The position numbers and the translations under genes are program-made. Below, one piece after another: positions 15,643 through 24,473 of a stretch of DNA of 32,591 nucleotides. The notes beneath the pieces are model-generated. The model had not been told where the DNA came from, did no database searches, and saw only the letters and a program-made list of their open reading frames with translations. The first letter of the stretch is position 1. Each line of letters begins with the position of its first letter. Origin of the DNA: Deltaproteobacteria bacterium (lineage in GTDB: Bacteria > Myxococcota > UBA796 > SXON01); assembly GCA_947483545.1 (NCBI GenBank), contig CANKNP010000010.1, positions 1 through 32,591 of the forward strand, given 5' to 3'.

Positions 15643-17364
15643 TCACCCCTGCTCGACCTTCACCCGTACCCGCTTCCCATCGAAGACCACTGCCCAGAGC
15701 CACACCGGGTCTGCCCCAGCGGCCCGCAGCATGACCGCATATTCCCGGTCCTTGATCTGCTTCATCGCGGCAGCCAACGCCGTATCCGAGGTCTCCGGCG
15801 GCTCGCAGGAATCGTCGATGGACTTCAATTCCATCACGACCCCGGCCCGCGATCCACGGTAGTCAACCCGGGGGGAGATGCACACATCGTAGCGCCCAAA
15901 CCCACTCTCCCCATTTGTATCCACGGTATGGGTCATGTTGAGCTGCACGAGCAGCCCAACCAGGAACGATTGGTAGACGGCCTCTGCCGTTCGCTTGCCG
16001 GTGTCAAAGAACGACAGAGATTGGAGAACAAGACGTTGCAGGCCTGCGCCAAATGTTTGGGCGTCGCCCGAGAGCACGGCGCGGCACAATCGATTCACGT
16101 CTTCGGAGCCGCCGATCGCGGAGCGCATCCAATCCCGGAAGATCCCGGTGTAGCTCGCAAGCACTTCCCGGTTGGGGACGGAGAGCGTTGCGACCGTCTC
16201 GCCCCCCAGTTGGGTCACATCCCGGGCCTTCAGATACCCCGAAAACAGCAAAAAGCTCCAGAGAGCGCCGGCGTTGCCGCGCAGATCGCGAAGCTGGATG
16301 TCCTCGGAGACCGGGCGGACGATCTCGCCACCCCGGATCAGCTCGGCTACCTCCGCGTGAACGCCGAGACCACTGCGAATCACCAGATCGCGGATGAGGT
16401 CATCCGAGCCGGTGTTGACCCAGTAGGGTCGGAACACTTTGTCCATGGAGTCGAGGTATCGCAGCACCGACCAGGGGTTGTATACGACCCCGCCGCCCAT
16501 GAGGTAGCCGTTGTACCACTCTCGGATCCCATCCATGTTGGCGGAAGGGCCCGCCAGCGCGCACATCGCCTCGACCTCCGCCGTCGTGAACCCAAATCGG
16601 GTCGCGTATTCGGGCGCGAGGAGCGAGTAGACCGCCAGGTTGTTCAGCCCCGAGAACATCGATTCTTTCGCCACGCGGAGGATCCCCGTGAGCACCCCGC
16701 GGTAGAGCGAGCTGTTGTCCTTGAACGCGCCAGACAGCAGGTTGCGGAACAGCTCGATCACGTCGTCGTAGTACCCATGCTCCCAGCCCTGGTGAATGGG
16801 GGTGTCGTATTCGTCGATCAGCAGCACACACTCTTCGCCCGTTGCGGCGTGAAGGGCCTGGCTCAGCACCCGCAGCGACACCCCCAGGTCGGTGGCGGAC
16901 CCACGCCCCTCGGCCAGAGCCTCCAAGGCCTGGCGCTGGAAGTCACTCAGGTTGGGGTGCGTCCAGGCGTGGCGATGCCGCAGCACCTCCTCTCGGATCA
17001 GGGAGCGGACGTCCTCCTGGCAGGACTCCCACTTTCTGTGCTTCACATCCTTGAACGTGAGGAAAATCACGGGATGGCGCTGAAAGTGCGCCTCCACGTC
17101 TTCCCCTGCGGTCGCGACCTCGAGGCCGGCAAAATACCCCCGAACCTCCTCGGGAGTCCGCGTGCCATCCCCCGAGCACTCAAACCAATACCGGAGCATC
17201 GAGAGGTTCACCGTCTTCCCGAACCGGCGGGGGCGCGGGAGCAGCACCACGGCCGCGGAGCCCCGGACCACGTCTGCGATCATCGCGGTCTTGTCGACGT
17301 AATAGTTGCCGTCACGCCGGATTTTGGCGAAGTCGGAGGTGCCGATGGGAAGCCGGAGGGGCAT
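15643..17364 (-). CDS. AAA-ATPase-like protein with C-terminal PD-(D/E)XK nuclease domain
   Basis: A 573-residue protein of the family pairing an AAA-ATPase-like N-terminal domain with a PD-(D/E)XK domain. The N-terminus has LPIGTSDFAKIR and NYYVDKT, both family hallmarks. The P-loop is the family's atypical RPRRFGKT (44-51) and Walker B is LLIDEYD (181-187). The nuclease core reads GRYDVCI ... GVVMELK, with Asp493, Glu512 and Lys514. The family is common in many copies in bacteria with selfish or defence-like distribution; its function is not established. It lies 39 bases downstream of MoxR on the same strand. All core residues are intact. Confidence 0.9.
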   Translation of the reverse strand: MPLRLPIGTSDFAKIRRDGNYYVDKTAMIADVVRGSAAVVLLPRPRRFGKTVNLSMLRYWFECSGDGTRTPEEVRGYFAGLEVATAGEDVEAHFQRHPVIFLTFKDVKHRKWESCQEDVRSLIREEVLRHRHAWTHPNLSDFQRQALEALAEGRGSATDLGVSLRVLSQALHAATGEECVLLIDEYDTPIHQGWEHGYYDDVIELFRNLLSGAFKDNSSLYRGVLTGILRVAKESMFSGLNNLAVYSLLAPEYATRFGFTTAEVEAMCALAGPSANMDGIREWYNGYLMGGGVVYNPWSVLRYLDSMDKVFRPYWVNTGSDDLIRDLVIRSGLGVHAEVAELIRGGEIVRPVSEDIQLRDLRGNAGALWSFLLFSGYLKARDVTQLGGETVATLSVPNREVLASYTGIFRDWMRSAIGGSEDVNRLCRAVLSGDAQTFGAGLQRLVLQSLSFFDTGKRTAEAVYQSFLVGLLVQLNMTHTVDTNGESGFGRYDVCISPRVDYRGSRAGVVMELKSIDDSCEPPETSDTALAAAMKQIKDREYAVMLRAAGADPVWLWAVVFDGKRVRVKVEQG

Positions 17365-17403
17365 TCGCTGGCACTAACCTGTGAGGCGGGAGGTCCGGCC
17401 GCC

Positions 17404-18414
17404 CTATGGCGTCTTCACCTTCGCCAGGATCTCCTTGATCACCGCATCCGACGTCACCCCCTCGGCCTCCGCCTCATACGCGAGCGTGATCCGGTGCCTG
17501 AGCACATCCAGGGCGATGTCTTTGACATCGTCGGGGGTCGCGAAGTCCCGCCCATCGAGCATGGCCCAGGCGCGGGCACAGCACGACAGCGCGAGGGTGG
17601 CCCGGGGCGAAGCGCCGTACTGCACGTAGCGGGCGAGCTGCGGCGAGACGCTGCCCGGCTGCCTCGTCGTCTGGACGAGCGAGACGATGTAGTCTGCGAG
17701 CACCGGCTTGAGCGTGATCTGGTTGCAGAGGCGCTGCATCCGGGCGAGCGCGTCGGGGGTCAACACGGCCTGGGGCTGCTCCTGCGGGCGGGTCGCCCGG
17801 AAGAGGATCTCGCGCTCCTCCTCTTTCGTCGGGTAGCCGACGACGAGCTTCATCAAGAACCGGTCCACCTGCGCTTCGGGCAGCGGGTACGTGCCCTCCT
17901 GCTCGATGGGGTTCTGCGTCGCGAGCACAAGGAACGGCGCCGGAAGCGGGAAGGTCTCGTCCGCCAGCGTGACCTGCCGCTCCTGCATGGCTTCGAGCAA
18001 GGCGGACTGCACCTTTGCGGGGGCGCGGTTGATCTCGTCGGCGAGCAGCAGGTTCGCGAACACCGGGCCCTTCCGAATGGTGAACGTGCCCTCGCGCGGG
18101 TTGTAGATCTGGCCGCCGAGAACGTCCGCCGGGAGCAGATCGGGCGTGAACTGTACGCGGGAGAAGCGCGCTTGCATCGCGCTGGCCAGGGCCTTGACCG
18201 CCGTCGTCTTCGCCAGGCCCGGCACCCCCTCCAACAGCACATGACCGTCCGCCAGGAGGGCTGTGAGCAGCCGCTCGACCATGTACTTCTGGCCGACGAT
18301 GACCTTCGCGACTTCGGTTCGAACCGCGCGGAGCTGCTCGGCCGCGTGGGACAGCTCCCCCTCCAGGGACGTGGCTTTGGTCAAATCGGGCACGTTCGGG
18401 ACCTCGCCGGGCAC
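17404..18414 (-). CDS. MoxR-family AAA+ ATPase
   Basis: A 336-residue MoxR ATPase: Walker A EGVPGLAKT (62-70), Walker B LLLADEINR (122-130), sensor 1 region ATQNPIEQEGTYPLPEAQ and the arginine-containing VDRF. MoxR proteins act as chaperones for insertion of metal cofactors or complex assembly, often with a VWA partner. None is adjacent here. Instead the upstream gene on the same strand is a molybdenum hydroxylase large subunit, 56 bases away. In CO dehydrogenase clusters the MoxR relative CoxD matures the Mo-Cu site, so a maturation role is plausible but inferred. The start is GTG 18414. Confidence 0.93.
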   Translation of the reverse strand: MPGEVPNVPDLTKATSLEGELSHAAEQLRAVRTEVAKVIVGQKYMVERLLTALLADGHVLLEGVPGLAKTTAVKALASAMQARFSRVQFTPDLLPADVLGGQIYNPREGTFTIRKGPVFANLLLADEINRAPAKVQSALLEAMQERQVTLADETFPLPAPFLVLATQNPIEQEGTYPLPEAQVDRFLMKLVVGYPTKEEEREILFRATRPQEQPQAVLTPDALARMQRLCNQITLKPVLADYIVSLVQTTRQPGSVSPQLARYVQYGASPRATLALSCCARAWAMLDGRDFATPDDVKDIALDVLRHRITLAYEAEAEGVTSDAVIKEILAKVKTP

Positions 18415-18470
18415 GGTATTGCGGCGAGGAGGGGCGGGCAGCGGGGGTGAAGAATCGTGACGGGGCTTTG

Positions 18471-20633
18471 TCAGGCTCCGCCCACCACCCGCTCCGGCGT
18501 CATCGGCAAGCCGTTCAACACCCGCCCCGTCGCCCGTTCGATAGCCTGGGCTACGGCTGCCGCCGGCGCGTCCATCGGGATCTCGCCGATGCCCTTCGCC
18601 CCGAAGGGTCCGCCTGCGTACGGGATCTCAATCAGCCGGGTGATCATCTCCGGGGCGTCCACTGCCGTCGGGATGATGTAGTTGGTCAGCCGATCATTGC
18701 GCATACATCCTTGGGAATCGAGCACGACCTCCTCCGCGGTGGCCCACCCCAGGGCTTGAAGCGCACCGCCTTCAATCTGGCCGCTCGCAAGGACAGGGTT
18801 CAGCGCCTTTCCCACGTCGGTGGCGGTGACCAGCCGGTGGTAGCGCACCTCGCCGGTGTCGAGGTCCACGTCCAGATCGACGATGGCACACATCCATCCG
18901 TAGGTTGGATAGGCGTCGCCCTGGTAGGTCTCGATGTTCCAGGGGTGCGTGCCGTCGTCCTCGTACTGGTGCGACACGCGCAGGGGCTCGACCAGCCCGT
19001 CGAGCAAGGCCACGAGGGCCTCCCCGCGGGCGCCCAGCGCCTCTCCGAGCTTGCGCGCCGCGATCTGGGTCACACCCCCAACGACCATCGCGGTGCGCGA
19101 GGCGACCGTCGGCCCGCTGTCAGGAACCTTCGCGGTGTCGTGCGGCGCGACCGTGACCCGGGCCAGCGGGATCCCAAGCTCCTCGGCGACGATCTGCGGG
19201 AAGATCGTGTCGGTGCCCTGACCGATGTCGGTGCTGCCCGTCAGCACCGTGATGCGCCCGGCGTGCGCCTCCACCGTGACGACCCCGCGGATGCCGGCCT
19301 CGCCGTTGCCCGTGAACCCGCAACCGTGAAAGACAAGCGCGAGGCCTTGCCCGCTCGCGGTGCGGGATCCCCGGGCGCCGGGAGCGGAGCCGGCGCGGAT
19401 CAGCGGTGCGGCGGCGGCGTTGATGGCGGCGTCGAGCACGGCGGCGGCGCCTGTGTCCACGAGCGTCTGACCGGTAGCGGTGACATCGCCGTCGCGGAAC
19501 ATGTTCTTGCGACGCAGCAACAGGGGGTCGATGCCCAGCTCCCTCGCGATCAGATCCATGTGGCGCTCGACCGCGAACTGAGCCTGCGGGGCGCCAAAGC
19601 CACGGAAGGCACCGTTGGGAGGGGTGTGCGTCGCGACGACCTGGCCGGTCATGTAGACCCGGTCGGCCCGGTACGGCCCGGTCAGGTGAAGGATGCCGCG
19701 GGAGAGAACCACCGGCGAAAGCGTATTGTAGGCGCCACCGTCGAACAGGAGGTCGGCCTTCCAGTCCATCAGGAAGCCCTCGGCATCACACGTGGACTTG
19801 ATGCGGATCCGGGCTGGATGGCGCTTGGTGGTCGCCCGCAGATCTTCGTCGCGCCGGTAGATGAGCTTCACCGGATGACCAGCCTTCAACGCCAATAGTG
19901 CGGCGTGCGCGGCCACCATGCTGGGATACTCCTCCTTGCCGCCGAACCCGCCACCGGTCGCGGCCTGGACGACGTGGTAGTCATGGTGACCCAGCACGCG
20001 CTTGAGCGCCTTGTCGATGTAGTAGGGGCACTGCATCGACCCGACGATGGCCAACTGTGCGCCATCCACCCCGGGGATCGCCAGGATGCCCTGAGGCTCG
20101 ATGTAGAGCTGCTCCTGAAGGCCGAGGGTGTACACCCCTTCGTGGACATGCCGCACAGGGGTGTCTCGGACCGGGCCGTCCCGGGAGATCGTGATGCGCT
20201 TGAAGACGTTGTCCTTGCCGAAGATGACCTGGTCGTGGCCCTCCGCCAGCTCAGGATCCAGGTTGAACGGCAGGTCCTCATAGGTGATCTTCACGGCTTT
20301 CGCGGCGGCGAGCGCACGATCCCGGGTGGGTGCAGCCACCAGCGCTATCGGCTCGGTCACGTGGCGGGTCAACCCGTCGCACAGGACGGGCTGATCGTCG
20401 GTCATCAACGCCAGGATGTTCTCCCCGGGGATGTCCGCGGCGGTCACCAACACGACATCCGTCCAGTCGAAGGCGGGGTCCCGGGAGATGCCGAGGATGC
20501 GCGCGTGCGCCCGCTCGGAGCGGACCGTCGCCCCGTACCAGGTGCCGTCGGGCCGGATGTCGTCGGCGTACAGGGCGGCGCCGGTGACCTTTGCAGGGCC
20601 GTCGGCGCGGGGGATCGAGAGTCCGATGGGCAT
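18471..20633 (-). CDS. Xanthine dehydrogenase-family molybdenum-binding subunit
   Basis: A 720-residue molybdopterin-binding large subunit. It begins MPIGLSIPRADGPAKVTG, the usual first motif. Mo-site motifs are in order: TGGGFGGKEEYP, GAFRGFGAPQ (the Arg equivalent to substrate-binding Arg880 of bovine XDH), GSTDIGQGTDT and AGGPFGAKGIGE with catalytic Glu684. GLQEQLYIEP matches the GGQEHFYLE site. The FRGFGAPQ loop is XDH-type, not the Cys-bearing CoxL type, so oxidation of a purine or N-heterocycle/aldehyde is likelier than CO oxidation. No FAD or 2Fe-2S subunit lies beside it, which is unusual. ATG 20633 is chosen over an 82-residue Arg/Trp-rich extension that lacks family similarity. It is followed by MoxR. 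Confidence 0.92.
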   Translation of the reverse strand: MPIGLSIPRADGPAKVTGAALYADDIRPDGTWYGATVRSERAHARILGISRDPAFDWTDVVLVTAADIPGENILALMTDDQPVLCDGLTRHVTEPIALVAAPTRDRALAAAKAVKITYEDLPFNLDPELAEGHDQVIFGKDNVFKRITISRDGPVRDTPVRHVHEGVYTLGLQEQLYIEPQGILAIPGVDGAQLAIVGSMQCPYYIDKALKRVLGHHDYHVVQAATGGGFGGKEEYPSMVAAHAALLALKAGHPVKLIYRRDEDLRATTKRHPARIRIKSTCDAEGFLMDWKADLLFDGGAYNTLSPVVLSRGILHLTGPYRADRVYMTGQVVATHTPPNGAFRGFGAPQAQFAVERHMDLIARELGIDPLLLRRKNMFRDGDVTATGQTLVDTGAAAVLDAAINAAAAPLIRAGSAPGARGSRTASGQGLALVFHGCGFTGNGEAGIRGVVTVEAHAGRITVLTGSTDIGQGTDTIFPQIVAEELGIPLARVTVAPHDTAKVPDSGPTVASRTAMVVGGVTQIAARKLGEALGARGEALVALLDGLVEPLRVSHQYEDDGTHPWNIETYQGDAYPTYGWMCAIVDLDVDLDTGEVRYHRLVTATDVGKALNPVLASGQIEGGALQALGWATAEEVVLDSQGCMRNDRLTNYIIPTAVDAPEMITRLIEIPYAGGPFGAKGIGEIPMDAPAAAVAQAIERATGRVLNGLPMTPERVVGGA

Positions 20634-20771
20634 CCGGCGGTTTATCCAGACGGTCCTGCCCCCGCCGATCCGTTCACAAGAATAGCGGGGCGATGCCCTC
20701 GGGCGTTCCACGGCGGTGGGTGCGCCCGCCGGGCCCCGGTACCAAGCCCGCCACCCTCCCCCGTATTCATT

Positions 20772-20775
20772 GGAG
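20772..20775 (+). promoter_or_regulatory. Ribosome binding site deciding the pirin start
   Basis: GGAG ends six bases before TTG 20782, supporting TTG over the upstream in-frame ATG at 20716. Confidence 0.75.
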
Positions 20776-20781
20776 TCCTCC

Positions 20782-21483
20782 TTGAACCTACATCGTTCCG
20801 CCTCGCGGGGGCAAGCCGACCACGGCTGGCTACGGTCCTTCCACACGTTCTCCTTCGCCGGGTACCGCAACCCGAACATGATGGGCTACCGCAGCCTGCG
20901 GGTGATCAACGAGGATCGCGTCGCGCCCGGCAAGGGGTTCGGCACGCACGGGCACCGGGACATGGAGATCGTGTCCTACGTGCTGGAAGGGGCGTTGCAG
21001 CACAAGGATTCGATGGGCAACGGATCCGTCATGCGCCCCGGGGACGTACAACGGATGACCGCCGGAACGGGCGTGACCCACTCGGAGTTCAACGGATCGC
21101 AGGTAGAAGGCGTACATTTCCTGCAGATCTGGGTGCTCCCGGACCGGGCGGGCCACGCCCCCGGCTACGAGCAGATCCACTTCGCCCCGGCGGAGAAGCG
21201 CGGCAAGCTGCGGCTCATCGCCTCGCCCGACGGTGCTGCAGGCAGCGTGGCGGTGCACCAAGACGCGCGGATCTACGCGGCCCTGCTGGACGGGGACGAG
21301 GCCGTGGAGCACACGATCGGGCCAGGACGCGGCGCCTGGATCCAGGTGGTGAAGGGCGACGTGCAGGTGAACGGCGAGTGGCTTCACGCCGGCGACGCCG
21401 CGACGATGGATCCGGTCGTGGCCACGGTGGTTCGGATCGACCACGGCACGGGCGCGGAGCTGCTGCTCTTCGACCTGGGATAG
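20782..21483 (+). CDS. Pirin-family cupin protein (YhhW-like)
   Basis: A 233-residue bicupin. The N-terminus from TTG 20782, MNLHRSASRGQADHGWLRSF, aligns with the start of YhhW-type pirins and gives the family's usual length; the longer reading adds 22 unrelated residues. Metal ligands are His56 and His58 (GTHGHRDME), His100 and Glu102 (GVTHSEFN), the 3-His/1-Glu set. Pirins of this type can show quercetin 2,3-dioxygenase activity; physiological roles vary. The gene is divergent from the molybdenum hydroxylase across a 148-base gap. Confidence 0.93.
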   Translation: MNLHRSASRGQADHGWLRSFHTFSFAGYRNPNMMGYRSLRVINEDRVAPGKGFGTHGHRDMEIVSYVLEGALQHKDSMGNGSVMRPGDVQRMTAGTGVTHSEFNGSQVEGVHFLQIWVLPDRAGHAPGYEQIHFAPAEKRGKLRLIASPDGAAGSVAVHQDARIYAALLDGDEAVEHTIGPGRGAWIQVVKGDVQVNGEWLHAGDAATMDPVVATVVRIDHGTGAELLLFDLG

Positions 21484-21493
21484 GGCCCCCAAC

Positions 21494-21829
21494 GTGCTCC
21501 CGCTCCTTCTCCTCGGCTGCATCCACCGCGTGGAGGTCACCACCTTTCCCGAGGGCGCGACCCTGTACCGGAAGGGGCGTCAGCTTGGAGAGGCGCCCTT
21601 GATGGTGCGGATCCCGATGTTCGCGACGACGCAGGTCGAGGCGAAGATGCCGGGGTATCGGGCGGTGGACACGAAGCTGCGCGGGGTGGGGACCGCGAGC
21701 TTTGTGGCGGATGTCCTGTTCCTGCACTGGTTGAAGGCGGTCGGGCTGCGGACGAAGGCGGAGGTCGAGCTGCGGCTCATGCCCGAGCATGGGCCGGTGG
21801 GGACGTGGGCGCCGGAGGATGTGCCGTAG
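21494..21829 (+). CDS. Small PEGA-like lipoprotein
   Basis: A 111-residue protein from GTG 21494, ten bases after the pirin stop. MLPLLLLGC gives a minimal lipobox (Cys9). Residues 13-41 (VEVTTFPEGATLYRKGRQL then APLMVRIP) match the PEGA surface-domain pattern. A hydrophobic stretch at ~69-84 follows. It is probably an envelope lipoprotein. The start codon lacks a strong ribosome binding site, and the short signal h-region leaves some doubt. The stop is three bases from the convergent gcdH stop. Confidence 0.7.
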   Translation: MLPLLLLGCIHRVEVTTFPEGATLYRKGRQLGEAPLMVRIPMFATTQVEAKMPGYRAVDTKLRGVGTASFVADVLFLHWLKAVGLRTKAEVELRLMPEHGPVGTWAPEDVP

Positions 21830-21832
21830 CCC

Positions 21833-22999
21833 CTACTCGAACGCCTGAATCCCCGTAATCCACCGCCCGATGATCAGGTTGTGGATGTCGTGCGTGCCCT
21901 CGTAGGTCTTGACCGACTCAAGGTTCGCCATGTGCCGCATCACCGGGTACTCGTCGAGGATGCCATTTGCGCCGTGAATATCGCGGGCTTCACGGGCGAT
22001 GGCGAGGGCCATGTCCACGTTGTTCATCTTGGCGAGGGAGACCTGCTCGGGGATCATCGTGCCCGCGTCTTTCAACCTGCCAAGTTGGAGCGCCAGGAGC
22101 TGCGCCTTGGTGATCTCGCGCACCATGTACGCGAGCTTGTTCTGCACCAACTGAAAGCTCGCGATGGGCTTTCCAAATTGGATGCGCGAGAGCGAATACT
22201 CTTTGGCCGAGTGAAAACACGCCATCGCCGCGCCGATAGCTCCCCAGGAGATACCGTAGCGCGCGTTGTTCAGACAGGAGAACGGACCTTTCAAGCCCGA
22301 GACGTGCGGCAGGATGCGATCTTTCGGGATGCGACAATCGAGGAACACCAGCTCGGAGGTGACAGACGCCCGCAGCGAGTGCTTGCCGTGCATCTCTGGT
22401 GCTTCAAAGCCCGGGTCGCCCTTCTCGACGATGAAGCCCCGGATCACGCCGTCCAACTTGGCCCACACCACCGCGACGTGCGCGAGGCTGCCGTTGGTGA
22501 TCCACATCTTCGCGCCGTTGAGCACGTAGCTGTCGCCATCGTCCACAGCCTTGGTGACCATGCCGCCGGGGTTGGAGCCGAAGTCCGGCTCCGTGAGCCC
22601 GAAGCAGCCGATGAACTCGCCAGAGGCGAGCTTCGGCAGGTACTTCAGCTTCTGCTCCTCGCTGCCGTGCTTCCAGATCGGGAACATGACGAGGCTGCCC
22701 TGTACGCTTGCAAAGCTGCGAATCCCAGAGTCGCCACGCTCCAACTCCTGACAGACGAGGCCGTACGCCACGTTCGACATCCCAGCACAGCCGTAGCCGT
22801 GAAGGTTGACGCCGAGCATGCCCATCTCGCCAAGCTGCCCGACGAGGTGCATCGGAAAGGTCCCCGAGCGGCAGTGGCCCTCGATGATCGGGATGACGTT
22901 CTCTTCAGTCCAATCGCGGACGACCTGGCGGACGGCCTTCTCCTCATCGGAGAGCAGGGAGTCAAGATTGTAGAGGTCAACGCCGTCAAACTTGCGCAT
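21833..22999 (-). CDS. gcdH: Glutaryl-CoA dehydrogenase
   Basis: A 388-residue acyl-CoA dehydrogenase of the glutaryl-CoA type, oxidising and decarboxylating glutaryl-CoA to crotonyl-CoA. Specific signatures are CAGMSNVAYGL, FGLTEPDFGSNPGGM and the C-terminal TYEGTHDIHNLIIGR, with catalytic Glu367 (Glu370 in the human enzyme) and then ITGIQAF. The length is normal. GGAG (complement of 23005-23008) stands five bases before ATG 22999. It lies 18 bases after the aminotransferase on the same strand, forming a likely operon for lysine or 5-aminovalerate breakdown. Confidence 0.96.
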   Translation of the reverse strand: MRKFDGVDLYNLDSLLSDEEKAVRQVVRDWTEENVIPIIEGHCRSGTFPMHLVGQLGEMGMLGVNLHGYGCAGMSNVAYGLVCQELERGDSGIRSFASVQGSLVMFPIWKHGSEEQKLKYLPKLASGEFIGCFGLTEPDFGSNPGGMVTKAVDDGDSYVLNGAKMWITNGSLAHVAVVWAKLDGVIRGFIVEKGDPGFEAPEMHGKHSLRASVTSELVFLDCRIPKDRILPHVSGLKGPFSCLNNARYGISWGAIGAAMACFHSAKEYSLSRIQFGKPIASFQLVQNKLAYMVREITKAQLLALQLGRLKDAGTMIPEQVSLAKMNNVDMALAIAREARDIHGANGILDEYPVMRHMANLESVKTYEGTHDIHNLIIGRWITGIQAFE

Positions 23000-23004
23000 G
23001 GAAA

Positions 23005-23008
23005 CTCC
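23005..23008 (-). promoter_or_regulatory. Ribosome binding site of gcdH
   Basis: GGAG on the minus strand, five bases before ATG 22999, inside the 18-base gap after the aminotransferase stop. Confidence 0.7.
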
Positions 23009-23017
23009 AGAGTTGGG

Positions 23018-24337
23018 TCAAGACCGGGGACGAAGCTCGTCGAGGGAGGTGGCGAGGATCTCGACGCAGACCTGCGCCTCCTCCTCGGTGCAGACAAGGC
23101 CAGGGCAGAGGCGGATCGTGTTCTGGCCGCAGCCAAGCAGGATGAGCCCGTGCTTGTGGAAGACGTGCATCACCAGCTCGTTGCGGAGTCCGACGGCGCG
23201 GGCCTTCGATGCCCTGTCCGTGACCAGCTCGATGCCGATCATCAAGCCCTGCCCGCGGATGTCGCCGACGTTGGGATGTTCGCCGATGCGCTCGCGCAGG
23301 AGCCCGGTCAGATACCGGCCGATCGTAGCACTCTGCTCGACGAGCCCGCCTTCAAGCAGATCGAGTGTGGCGTGCGCGGCGGCACAGGCGATCGGGTTGC
23401 CGCCGAACGTGCTGGCGTGCGCGCCGGGCTTCCACTTCATCAGGTCTTCAGACGCGAGCGTGGCTGAGAGCGGTAGGCCCGAGGCGATGCCCTTGGCGAG
23501 CGTGACGATGTCGGGCTTCACGCCGGAGTGCTCGAAAGCGAACATCTTGCCGGTGCGGCCCATGCCGGACTGGACCTCGTCGAACACCAGCAGGATGCCG
23601 TGCTCGTCGCACAAGGCGCGGAGGCGGGGCAAGAAATCCGCGGGGGGCACGATGTAGCCGCCCTCGCCCTGGACCGGCTCCACGAAGATGGCGGCGACCT
23701 CCTTGGGGTTCACGATCGTGCGGAAGAGCGTCGCGAGATGCTCCATCGTGACGTCGGTGGCGTTCGGCCCCATGCGGTAGGGGTCCGGGTAGATGCTGTG
23801 CGTCACGGGCAAGAAGGGGCCGAAGCCCTCGCGCTGACGCACCTTGGAGGCGGTCAACGAGAGCGCGCCCATCGTGCGGCCGTGAAAACTGTCGAGGAAC
23901 GCGATGAACTGGCTGCGGCCCGTGGCCCACCGCGCCAGCTTGAGCGCGGCCTCATTGGCCTCAGCACCGGAGTTACCGAAGTAGACACGGCACTTGTCCC
24001 CGCGGACGGGCTGCATCGCGACGAGGCGATGCGCGAGCCGCCCCTGCACCGGGTAGTAAAAGTCGGTGCCGCTCATGTGGATGAGCTTGTTGGCCTGCTC
24101 GGTGATCGCGGCGACCACATTCGGGTGGCAATGGCCGGTGGACGTGACCGCGATGCCCGCGGAGAAGTCCAAGAATTCGTTGCCATCGGGATCGGTGATC
24201 CAGAGCCCGCGCGCCGACTCGGCGACCAGGGGGAGATCGCGCGTGTAGGACGGCGAGACCGACGCATCGCTGCGGCGGATCATTTCACGTGCGATCGGAC
24301 CCGGAAGGGCGGTTCGAAGCAGTGGGCGGCGGGACAC
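23018..24337 (-). CDS. Class III PLP-dependent aminotransferase (GABA/5-aminovalerate-like)
   Basis: A 439-residue class III (omega) aminotransferase. The PLP lysine is Lys282 (IVTLAKGIASGLPLS), the pyridine-N Asp is Asp253 (LVFDEVQSGMGRTG), and the phosphate-binding GNSGAEANEAALKLAR lies at 121-136. It resembles the 4-aminobutyrate / acetylornithine aminotransferase-family group. Because glutaryl-CoA dehydrogenase follows directly, conversion of 5-aminovalerate to glutarate semialdehyde, or lysine 6-transamination, is the likeliest role (inference from context). The start is GTG 24337 with GGAGG (complement of 24342-24346) four bases upstream. Confidence 0.92.
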   Translation of the reverse strand: MSRRPLLRTALPGPIAREMIRRSDASVSPSYTRDLPLVAESARGLWITDPDGNEFLDFSAGIAVTSTGHCHPNVVAAITEQANKLIHMSGTDFYYPVQGRLAHRLVAMQPVRGDKCRVYFGNSGAEANEAALKLARWATGRSQFIAFLDSFHGRTMGALSLTASKVRQREGFGPFLPVTHSIYPDPYRMGPNATDVTMEHLATLFRTIVNPKEVAAIFVEPVQGEGGYIVPPADFLPRLRALCDEHGILLVFDEVQSGMGRTGKMFAFEHSGVKPDIVTLAKGIASGLPLSATLASEDLMKWKPGAHASTFGGNPIACAAAHATLDLLEGGLVEQSATIGRYLTGLLRERIGEHPNVGDIRGQGLMIGIELVTDRASKARAVGLRNELVMHVFHKHGLILLGCGQNTIRLCPGLVCTEEEAQVCVEILATSLDELRPRS

Positions 24338-24463
24338 GGGGCCTCCAGGGGCGGGGAGCGGAAAGATAATCTGAAACGGGGCGGTTGGCCGGGGGCGTCG
24401 GGGGATCGGGTTGACCCTGTCCCCTTTGCTTTCCCGTCACCAAGGGGGCATGATGGCGCGCCT

Positions 24464-24467
24464 GGAG
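24464..24467 (+). promoter_or_regulatory. Ribosome binding site deciding the ceramidase start
   Basis: GGAG ends six bases before ATG 24474. In-frame ATGs at 24450 and 24453 would add residues ahead of the signal peptide. Confidence 0.75.
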
Positions 24468-24473
24468 ATCGTG

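Noticed and set aside
15928..18450. Plus-strand frame of 840 codons across the AAA and MoxR genes
   Set aside because: It spans two genes with clear family motifs on the minus strand and has none itself.
20634..20879. N-terminal extension of the molybdenum hydroxylase
   Set aside because: 82 residues rich in Arg and Trp with no family similarity, overlapping the divergent pirin start.
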